A DNA stretch of 20,350 nucleotides from a virus, in IMG/VR virus record IMGVR_UViG_3300044859_001695, positions 1 through 20,350 of that record. The stretch is one strand, 5' to 3'. A model generated the notes under the pieces. That model saw nothing but the letters and a program-made list of their open reading frames with translations, was not told the origin of the DNA and searched no databases. Both the position numbers and the translations under genes were made by a program. This document shows positions 1 to 7,249 of this stretch, piece after piece (positions within the stretch are counted from its first letter, which is position 1; every line of letters begins with the position of its first letter).

Positions 1-1153
1 ATAAAAATTCTTTATTTGCTGTTATTACTGGAACAGGAATTAGATATCCTAATATAGACTTATACCATTCTGTGTTACTATAATCAGTGCCTGATCTTAT
101 TGTTACTTTATTATTCACAGTTATAGCACTGTCGTAAGCCAAAGTTACAGTATAATCATCGCCAACTGGAGTTAAAGTAATTTGCCAAATACCATATCTT
201 TGATTTAATGGAACTGTAGTAACACCTTCAGTCCAATCACTATCGGAAGCTGAGTAAGTGCCAAAAATAATATATTTAGAGTCTAGATTAATAGATTGAC
301 CATCTATACCGCCAAAATTTGTAACAATATCTGATAGTAATTGATTTTGTATTTGAGCATAAGTTTGAGTAATAACAAAATCTACGATGCCTGCTGATGG
401 CATGGAAATAAATGAATCTTGTGCTGTTTTAGTAGGGACACTAAAAACTACTGTTCCAGAATCTGTACCGTTATTGGTAACACCCAAAATTTGTCTACTG
501 CTTAAATTATTATTATCAGCCTGCGTGCCTGTCAGGCCTGGATCAGTTTGTATATAAAATCCGTGTCCGGTTTGATTGACATTAAATCTATAAGTACCGC
601 CTCTTGCCAAAACCAAATCAGGATTACTTAAAGTACCATATCCAAAAATATTATAGGTATTGTTTGAAGTTTGATAATTTACAGTATATGTGGTTTCTAA
701 CTCAGCAGTGCCAGCAGTGACATTAACAACATCTGGACCTTGTTGTAACCAATAGTATTGGCTAAAGTTTACAAATGCATCAAGATTAATTTTTGGGTCG
801 AACGAATAGTATTCACTTGACCATAAGTTGTTTTGATTAGCTACATTAGCACCAAGATAGGACAAATTTTGTAATGTTTCAGGATAGGTACTGGCAAACT
901 CAACATTGTTAGTAGTTTGATTTCTATAAATTACACTAGGCTCAAGTTGATAATCTGCTCTAGATAAAGTTGGCTCTTTTACATAAGTATCAACACCGTT
1001 AAATCCAGGTGCAAATTTACGACCTATGTAACCATTAACAACTTTTAAGTTAGCATTAGTTGTTAATTGATCTAGTGTTGCATTTAAAAACTTCTTATTA
1101 GTAGAAGTTTGAAATACTGCTGGTAAAAGTTTATTAGTTTTAGTAGTAGGCAT
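1..1153 (-). CDS. Large virion structural protein after gp6, 3' part missing (contains cupredoxin-like domain)
   Basis: The gene starts at ATG 1153-1151, seven bases after the gp6 stop, with a purine-rich AAGAGA before the start. It stays open to the left edge, giving 384 visible residues. The start reads MPTTKTNKLLPAVF. From memory, marine T4-like phages carry large structural proteins with this kind of N-terminus beside gp6, in the place of gp7. Residues about 172-262 look like a cupredoxin-type beta sandwich: LVLARGGTYRFNVNQTGHGF, then GVTNNGTDSGTVVFSVP. The usual Cys-His-Met copper ligands at the end of such a domain are not seen, so copper binding is unlikely. Most probably it is a baseplate-wedge or tail-periphery protein co-transcribed with gp6. 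The gp7 equivalence is positional inference only. Confidence 0.7.
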   Translation of the reverse strand, partial: MPTTKTNKLLPAVFQTSTNKKFLNATLDQLTTNANLKVVNGYIGRKFAPGFNGVDTYVKEPTLSRADYQLEPSVIYRNQTTNNVEFASTYPETLQNLSYLGANVANQNNLWSSEYYSFDPKINLDAFVNFSQYYWLQQGPDVVNVTAGTAELETTYTVNYQTSNNTYNIFGYGTLSNPDLVLARGGTYRFNVNQTGHGFYIQTDPGLTGTQADNNNLSSRQILGVTNNGTDSGTVVFSVPTKTAQDSFISMPSAGIVDFVITQTYAQIQNQLLSDIVTNFGGIDGQSINLDSKYIIFGTYSASDSDWTEGVTTVPLNQRYGIWQITLTPVGDDYTVTLAYDSAITVNNKVTIRSGTDYSNTEWYKSILGYLIPVPVITANKEFL

Positions 1154-1159
1154 AATCTC

Positions 1160-4100
1160 TTAAATCACTATTGTATTTACCGCCGTATTTTGTAAGTTCA
1201 ACTGAGCCGCAGTAATTGAGGTAATTACTTCTACATTTTCAACAGTTGCACAACTTAGTAAAATTTCATCTGGCTGTGCAGTAATTTGTTGTAAAGATCC
1301 ATAAACTTGATTAGCACTTGATGGTACAATAATAATACTACTAACATTAGGAGCTAATCCTTGTTGAATATAAGTGGCTAATTCAGTGAAATAAAATGTT
1401 TCTCCAAACTCCCAATTTTCACTACTAAAAAATGTATTAATTAATGCTACTGTTTGACTTCTAATTTCAGTGTCACTAATTGTAATATTTGAATTTTTTA
1501 CTATTTTAAAAATTGCTCTTAGTTCAGGACTAGCTTTATTTCCAAATAAAAGTTTAAATCTAGCTGGGCTGTATATCAACGAATCACTTACTGCTTTATA
1601 ATCTTCTAATGTGTTTAATTCATTAGATAGTTGCTGACTAGTTGGCAAATCGGGTTCTGTTAAAGTATTTGTACTGTCTAATGCCCAGGCCCTGTAAGTT
1701 TCATCGTAACTTTTACTTAAAACATAAAGATCAATTATATTGTTGGGACTTGGGTCTATTCTTCTATTGCCAGGACTGTTATGTTTATATTGGAAATATA
1801 AACTTTGTCTACCTGTTCTTGCAATAAAATCAGTTGATTCCACTAAGGTTAAAACACTGTTTACTAAAGTATTAATATAAAATTTCTGTTCTGTTGTTGT
1901 GTAAAAAACTTGCCCTACTACATAATCATTTAAGTATGGCAAAATTGCAACTTTAGTTGCATATGATATGTTAACTAATTCATTATCATATGGGCTATAT
2001 GTTATAAATGAATTATATCCATATGTTTTTTGATAAAATACAAGTTTATAGGGGTCTGCTTCTGTATTGGGCTGTACAATGTAATCAAATATGTCTGGAT
2101 TGTCTGGCACACCATCGTCATTTTGGTCACTATAAGTGATTAATACTCGTGTAGGATCTACATATCCATCTGTTTCTTTAATTTGATCATACACATACCA
2201 TAGATAATCTTCTTGCAAAGGCAATTCAGTATCTGGATTTCCATTTACTTTTAAAACATTTATACTGTCATTTACAGTTAGTCCTGTTACAGGGTCATAA
2301 GTTTTTACTCTATTGTCATAATAGAATCTTGTTTGACTTACACTATTGAAGATATAATCTAACCCTCTTACTACCACCGTATAAATGGGACCGTTTGCAG
2401 TTAATTTTACTAACCAACTATTATCCAATTGTTGTTGTGCAGTAGATCCCTGATAAGTTAAGCTAAATGTATTAGCATCTGGATTTAGATTTTGTTCTGT
2501 AATAACTGCCCAAGATCTATTATATTGATCATATCTTATACCAAATTCATTATATGTACTAATAAGTGTTATTAAGGTTTGTATGAAAGAATTAGTAAAT
2601 GTATTACTAAATGCAGGTATAACCACTGTGGCTTGAGCACCAGTTGGTATATTTTCACTTAGAGTAACTGCGCCCTGTCCATTATCTAATACACCTGCAG
2701 ACCCGTTGCCTATTAAAGTTACAATAGCTACATACAATTTATCTTTACCATTAGGAGGTATAATTTGATTAGTGGGCAAATCAACTATTTCATTTTTTGC
2801 ATTAAAATATTTTCCTGAACCTGGACTAAAAACAACAATTGAACTTGGGTTCATATAATAATTATTACCAGATGATCCTTGTCCGATTGGTTGTATGAAT
2901 GAATTAGCATTTTCGAAGTAACCAGTGCTAGACCCTGATCCAACAGTTACTTTTTTCCAAAATAAATCTGTTAATCCAAATCTAGTAAAATTATAACCAG
3001 CATCTTCATTACTACCATAATAAAAATGTAATAATTTTTGACCTCTTATTAATGGAAGAATTTGATTTCTAATTACTTTATTAATATCGGCGCTGGTGTT
3101 CCAGCTAAAAGTAAAACTAGTGTTATTAGATTGTTTATATAATACTCCGTCTTCAGCAAAAATATTTGTGCTACTATATCTACCTGAATTGTCTGCAACA
3201 TCTAAATATCTACTAATACCACTACTGGATCTATTCACTGCCTTTACTTTACTGATACTGCTAAATTGAGTGTAGGGGAATATATTATAATCCTCTGCAC
3301 TAATCATCCTATTTTGAGTATAATACTGTTGTGGTGCTTTTAGTTTAATATCTGTTAAACTTTCTCTTGCTCTTGCATTGGTAACAGAGTATTTTAAACT
3401 ACAAACAAAAGTAATAGTTTCAATACGACCATTTTTACTGAGATAGGGCACAGTAATGTTTATATTTTGTAAATTGTCTGGAGTAATTGTATAACTTAAT
3501 CCAGAACTTTGTCTATAATAAACTCTAAAGTTACCTTTAGGAATAGCAGCAAATGTTCCATCACCAAACACTAAACTAATTTGATCATTGGCTCTACTTG
3601 AAACTTGAAAACTATTTTTTGCAGCATTATTATTAAAGATAATATTATTACCTACCACACTGGGAATTTTACTCCATTCGCTAGTGGGTTGACCAAGATT
3701 ACTTAATTGATATAACCAAACATCTGTATTGTTTACATTGTTATAATTAACATTTACTACATTGTTGGGAATACTTTCTGTAATGCTAAAATCAAAACTG
3801 GACATTGTTCCTTGTTTGAAATAAAAGAAAAACCCAGTTGCATTACTGCCATTTCCTAAATTGTCATTTTGATAAAGTATATTTAAAGGTTTTGCAAGAT
3901 TAGGACTAACTTCATATATGTATTCCTGATCCACAGTTGTACCGCTCACAACTTCGAAATCTAAGGTTGCGCCTTGTACTTGTGTGTTAAATTTATAGAT
4001 AGGAACTGCATTTGATGGAATATTCAAATTATATTCATCAGTTTTAATACCAGACAAATCTGCACTATTAGCGGGTTTTCCTACCTGTTGATTGGTGGGC

Positions 4101-4591
4101 AAGGACGCATTCAATATAGTTACAAATTGTTCATACCAATTTGGATTTGTAGTATCATTCCAATTAATAATAATGTTATTAAGGTTTATGCCATTACTAT
4201 CAGTTAATGACTCTGTAGTTTGTATGCTATCAACTTTAATTAATCCGCTAGCTGCTATATTTCTTTTTGGGATGTAGCTAACTAAACTAGCTAATTTTAG
4301 TACACTATCTCTACGCTCAGCAGTATCAATAAAGTTTTCTCTAGCATTTAAATCTGTTCTAAATGCCAGATTTTGTCCTAAAAAGGCAATTAAATCAATT
4401 AATGCAATGTACTCACTGCTTTCTATAAAATCATTAAAATCTTCTGGATAGTATAGCTTTAAATAATCAATCATTGCTTTACGCAATGTTTGAAAATCAT
4501 AGCTTTGAAAGTCTGCATTCTGAAAACTTTCGTATATTTTAGTCCAATCTTGATTAACTAAAAGGTTGTTTTGTCTAGTTGTAATTGCCAT
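1160..4591 (-). CDS. gp6: Baseplate wedge subunit gp6
   Basis: This is the T4 gp6-type wedge protein. In T4 it dimerises and links neighbouring wedges into the inner baseplate ring. The N-terminus is highly characteristic: a LRKAMIDYLKLYYPEDFNDF stretch, then SSEYIALIDLIAFLGQNLAFR and the NARENFIDTAERRDSVLKLA helix region (about residues 35-105). The C-terminal part has the conserved FKLLFGNKASPELRAIFKI and GETFYFTELATYIQ blocks. At 1143 residues it is far longer than T4 gp6 (about 660); the extra length is in the beta-rich middle. GGTGA lies just upstream of the ATG as a Shine-Dalgarno site. A late-promoter-like AATAAATA lies 17 bases before the start, in the 53-base gap after gp25. The next gene follows after only six bases. 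Confidence 0.93.
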   Translation of the reverse strand: MAITTRQNNLLVNQDWTKIYESFQNADFQSYDFQTLRKAMIDYLKLYYPEDFNDFIESSEYIALIDLIAFLGQNLAFRTDLNARENFIDTAERRDSVLKLASLVSYIPKRNIAASGLIKVDSIQTTESLTDSNGINLNNIIINWNDTTNPNWYEQFVTILNASLPTNQQVGKPANSADLSGIKTDEYNLNIPSNAVPIYKFNTQVQGATLDFEVVSGTTVDQEYIYEVSPNLAKPLNILYQNDNLGNGSNATGFFFYFKQGTMSSFDFSITESIPNNVVNVNYNNVNNTDVWLYQLSNLGQPTSEWSKIPSVVGNNIIFNNNAAKNSFQVSSRANDQISLVFGDGTFAAIPKGNFRVYYRQSSGLSYTITPDNLQNINITVPYLSKNGRIETITFVCSLKYSVTNARARESLTDIKLKAPQQYYTQNRMISAEDYNIFPYTQFSSISKVKAVNRSSSGISRYLDVADNSGRYSSTNIFAEDGVLYKQSNNTSFTFSWNTSADINKVIRNQILPLIRGQKLLHFYYGSNEDAGYNFTRFGLTDLFWKKVTVGSGSSTGYFENANSFIQPIGQGSSGNNYYMNPSSIVVFSPGSGKYFNAKNEIVDLPTNQIIPPNGKDKLYVAIVTLIGNGSAGVLDNGQGAVTLSENIPTGAQATVVIPAFSNTFTNSFIQTLITLISTYNEFGIRYDQYNRSWAVITEQNLNPDANTFSLTYQGSTAQQQLDNSWLVKLTANGPIYTVVVRGLDYIFNSVSQTRFYYDNRVKTYDPVTGLTVNDSINVLKVNGNPDTELPLQEDYLWYVYDQIKETDGYVDPTRVLITYSDQNDDGVPDNPDIFDYIVQPNTEADPYKLVFYQKTYGYNSFITYSPYDNELVNISYATKVAILPYLNDYVVGQVFYTTTEQKFYINTLVNSVLTLVESTDFIARTGRQSLYFQYKHNSPGNRRIDPSPNNIIDLYVLSKSYDETYRAWALDSTNTLTEPDLPTSQQLSNELNTLEDYKAVSDSLIYSPARFKLLFGNKASPELRAIFKIVKNSNITISDTEIRSQTVALINTFFSSENWEFGETFYFTELATYIQQGLAPNVSSIIIVPSSANQVYGSLQQITAQPDEILLSCATVENVEVITSITAAQLNLQNTAVNTIVI

Positions 4592-4608
4592 TAAATCACC
4601 GTTTTACA

Positions 4609-4616
4609 TATTTATT
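4609..4616 (-). promoter_or_regulatory. Late-promoter-like octamer for gp6
   Basis: On the minus strand this reads AATAAATA, one mismatch from the T4 late promoter TATAAATA that gp55-bound RNA polymerase recognises. It lies in the short gp25-gp6 gap, 17 bases before the gp6 ATG, and leaves room for the GGTGA ribosome binding site. In AT-rich DNA such an octamer is weak evidence alone. Support comes from its position and from similar octamers before other late genes here. Confidence 0.45.
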
Positions 4617-4644
4617 TTTGTAATAATATACAATGTTAATTGGG

Positions 4645-5019
4645 TCAATTAACATTTAAACTATTTGTTGTATTATTAAAATCTAGTGTTAAGACAGCAG
4701 TTTGATCTGTACTTATATACAAAAGGGATAGTTCGATCTGTATACCTCTATCATAAGTAGTAACTACAATATCTGTAGCTGCAACTCTAGGATCATTTGC
4801 TATAATATTTTGCACATCTTGTACAATTAAAGTTTTATTATCTTCAGTTAAAGGTTCAAAAATCATATCCCAAATTATTGTGCCAAATTCAGGATTCATC
4901 AACTTCTCGCCTTTTCTAATATTAAAATGATTTTGAATATCGGTCTTAACTAGTTCAAAATCAGTGATTCTGAAATTTTTAGTTTTGTTAATACTGCTAA
5001 AACCTTTATAAGTTGCCAT
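4645..5019 (-). CDS. gp25: Baseplate wedge subunit gp25
   Basis: This small wedge protein belongs to the gp25/GpW-gp25 family found in contractile phage tails and type VI secretion baseplates (TssE). It binds the gp6 dimer core and helps nucleate the sheath. The 124 residues match the usual size. The signature RKGEKLMNPEFGTIIWDMIF followed by EPL (residues about 35-57) is intact; the E-P pair is the family's hallmark. An exact TATAAATA late-promoter octamer lies seven bases upstream and overlaps the stop of the gp5 gene, so gp25 may head its own late transcript. It is followed by gp6. Confidence 0.95.
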   Translation of the reverse strand: MATYKGFSSINKTKNFRITDFELVKTDIQNHFNIRKGEKLMNPEFGTIIWDMIFEPLTEDNKTLIVQDVQNIIANDPRVAATDIVVTTYDRGIQIELSLLYISTDQTAVLTLDFNNTTNSLNVN

Positions 5020-5026
5020 AATTTAA

Positions 5027-5034
5027 TATTTATA
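5027..5034 (-). promoter_or_regulatory. T4-type late promoter octamer TATAAATA for gp25
   Basis: The minus strand carries an exact TATAAATA, the T4 late promoter consensus. It overlaps the gp5 stop codon and ends seven bases before the gp25 ATG. With T4 geometry, where transcription starts about six bases after the octamer, the mRNA would have almost no leader. Exact match and position support it; the start site is not proven. Confidence 0.6.
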
Positions 5035-7243
5035 CTGGATTTCTAGTAGCATTACTAGCAGTGATAATTTCCGTCTGTGTTTGACTAAACCTACCTAATT
5101 GGAAATAACTGGATAAAGTTGTGCCATTTGAGTCTCTAGCATCTAAGCCACCTTTAGCCCATTTATTAACACCATCTGGTCCACCCAAATGAGCAGCAGC
5201 TAAGAATCCTGACACAACTTCTGGGCTAGAATTATCGTTAACTAAACCTAAGTCTTTTAATCTGTTATAATTTTTTGCAGTATAATTCTGCATTGCTTGT
5301 TCTTGGATTTGTGGGCTATCTAAAAATTCTTGTAGATTGGCAGGCTTTCCAGGTCCACCTATCCAGTTGTTAGGATTATTTAATGCTTCTTGGGTTTGTG
5401 GCGTACCAGGTTTGACCAGTTCTAGTCCTTGTAAAGCAGCTGAACCTAATTGATATTTTCCTTGATATCCATTATTGTTTTTATCGCTTACTGCATAGTT
5501 GCCTGTACTTTCTGAATAGCCTATTTGTGCCATATAAGCCTGTGTTTGATCTTTAGTTAAATTTCCTATATTTTCACTTGGCGTTGGTTGTGAAACAAAA
5601 CTGGACACTGGAGCCTTTTTAGCTTGATTAATTGGTTGTCTAATTGCATTTGCAACTCCAGGCAATTGTGCACTAATAGATGATAGATCACTGGCATTAC
5701 CAGTTAACGAAGATAAATTTACTAATCCCTGTTGATTGGCTGCATTACTTACATTATTAATTCTAGACCCTATTCCAGTTCTATCGTATGGTTCATGTGT
5801 AGGTATTTTGTAATTAATGGAAATTAAACTTGCCGTGGGTTCTTGAGTCCATAAATCTACAAAAGGCAAATTATTTGGGGTAAACTTGGCAGTATCAGTT
5901 GATACTGGAAATCTAACACCTTTTACATCTTTTAATTGGTATTTTCTAATTGACGCAGGTGGTCTTATGTTAGCACCACTGCCACCACTATTAAGATATA
6001 TTGCAGAACCAGCAATATTAATCAAACTTGATGAGTTAATTGAAACTCTGCCCGATCCTGATAAATTTGCTGATCTGCCTTGCAAGTTAAGATAATTTGA
6101 ATATATATTAGCATTATTAGTAGCATTTACTTTGAAAAATGCAGTTTGCAGATTAATGTCTTGATCGGCATTCATATTAATCTGTGTAGCGTTAAAGTTT
6201 ATTTTACCATCAGCATGAAATAACATATTTCCTTCTGTTCTTACTGCAAAATCGCCTTGATTATAAATTAGTAAATCTCCAGAGTTTGTTAGTTCTATCC
6301 AATTTTTACCACTTGCAGTAGAGATGTACATAAATCCATCAGTATCGTTCATAATAATTTGATGACCTGCACTACTTCGCAACCTAATTAAATTATTTTT
6401 ACCTGTAAAATCTCCATCGTCCATTACAAAAGAATGACCACCGATTCTTGCTTTAACTTTAAATGTTTCCGCATAAGTTTCATTTATATTTCTGGTTTTT
6501 ACACCTGCTAATATTGTAGGATCTTTACCTGGGTCATTTACAGGCCTACCCGGTGTTATAAATCCATATACAGTAGACAAAGGATCACGCTGACTGCTGG
6601 AAGTAGTAATTCCACGATCAGGATCAGCATCTAATCCTTGGTTCCATAATTGTGTTATTCGAGGGAGATGCAATGGTCTCTTATCTGTACTATACCAATC
6701 TTTTGTAAAATTATTTGGGTTTTCCTCGTTTATTTCACCAACTGGATAATTTTGATTAATGGAAATTAGTTGTTGTAATTCAGGAGGTATACTTTCTTCC
6801 ATTAATAATTTGCCGCTTATTGCACCTATATCTGGAACCATATTTCTGCTTAATTTATTAGAAACACAGGCAAACCAATAGCCGTATTGTCTTTGTCCTG
6901 CTGAAAAACAACATAAAATTTCACTTTCTAAATCAGGCATAGGTACAGACATACCATAACTTTGTCCTGTAATAGTAAATAATCCTGGGTCTTTAGTTTG
7001 TTCTCCTACAGTACTACCTAAAAATGGGCTTGCATAGGTTACTTGTGGTAAACTGAAAGGTTTTGTTGGATCATAAGTGCTAAATCCAGGTATGTATACA
7101 TATAATCTTCCACTTCTAAATTCAGTATCTATTGCTTTTACTACTCCAACATAAATGCCATAAGCAGTAGATATAGGTATATCTGACTGGGTTATATCTA
7201 TAAAATCTACTTGTTGTCGTTTAAAATAATTTTGATTTGCCAT
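5030..7243 (-). CDS. gp5: Baseplate hub/central spike protein gp5 with C-terminal lysozyme-like domain
   Basis: This is the central spike at the tip of the tail tube, which pierces the outer membrane and cuts peptidoglycan. Residues about 28-130 form the OB-fold domain (GRLYVYIPGF, then GQRQYGYWFACVSN). About 267-420 are short beta-strand repeats (GHSFVMDDGD, GDLLIYNQGDFAVRTEGNM, INFNATQINMNADQDINL), the needle-like triple beta-helix. About 563-722 resemble a lysozyme/transglycosylase-type domain: Glu578 in IGYSESTGNY is the candidate catalytic acid, followed by GYQGKYQLGSAAL and AAAHLGGPDGVNKW. In T4 gp5 the lysozyme lies between the OB fold and the helix; here it follows the helix after a Ser/Asn/Gln-rich linker. 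The gene begins six bases after the stop of the 910-residue hub candidate. No strong Shine-Dalgarno site is seen. Confidence 0.9.
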   Translation of the reverse strand: MANQNYFKRQQVDFIDITQSDIPISTAYGIYVGVVKAIDTEFRSGRLYVYIPGFSTYDPTKPFSLPQVTYASPFLGSTVGEQTKDPGLFTITGQSYGMSVPMPDLESEILCCFSAGQRQYGYWFACVSNKLSRNMVPDIGAISGKLLMEESIPPELQQLISINQNYPVGEINEENPNNFTKDWYSTDKRPLHLPRITQLWNQGLDADPDRGITTSSSQRDPLSTVYGFITPGRPVNDPGKDPTILAGVKTRNINETYAETFKVKARIGGHSFVMDDGDFTGKNNLIRLRSSAGHQIIMNDTDGFMYISTASGKNWIELTNSGDLLIYNQGDFAVRTEGNMLFHADGKINFNATQINMNADQDINLQTAFFKVNATNNANIYSNYLNLQGRSANLSGSGRVSINSSSLINIAGSAIYLNSGGSGANIRPPASIRKYQLKDVKGVRFPVSTDTAKFTPNNLPFVDLWTQEPTASLISINYKIPTHEPYDRTGIGSRINNVSNAANQQGLVNLSSLTGNASDLSSISAQLPGVANAIRQPINQAKKAPVSSFVSQPTPSENIGNLTKDQTQAYMAQIGYSESTGNYAVSDKNNNGYQGKYQLGSAALQGLELVKPGTPQTQEALNNPNNWIGGPGKPANLQEFLDSPQIQEQAMQNYTAKNYNRLKDLGLVNDNSSPEVVSGFLAAAHLGGPDGVNKWAKGGLDARDSNGTTLSSYFQLGRFSQTQTEIITASNATRNPV

Positions 7244-7249
7244 TTATAT

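Noticed and set aside
4092-4277. Plus-strand frames opposite gp6, gp5 and the hub candidate (for example 1642-1827, 4092-4277, 5886-6095, 8408-8593)
   Set aside because: They lie wholly inside well-supported minus-strand genes, lack ribosome sites and have hydrophobic, low-information sequences typical of antisense frames.
7241-7248. TATAAATG on the minus strand at the gp5 start, resembling a late promoter
   Set aside because: The match runs into the ATG itself, so transcription would begin inside the gene; it is more likely chance in AT-rich DNA.
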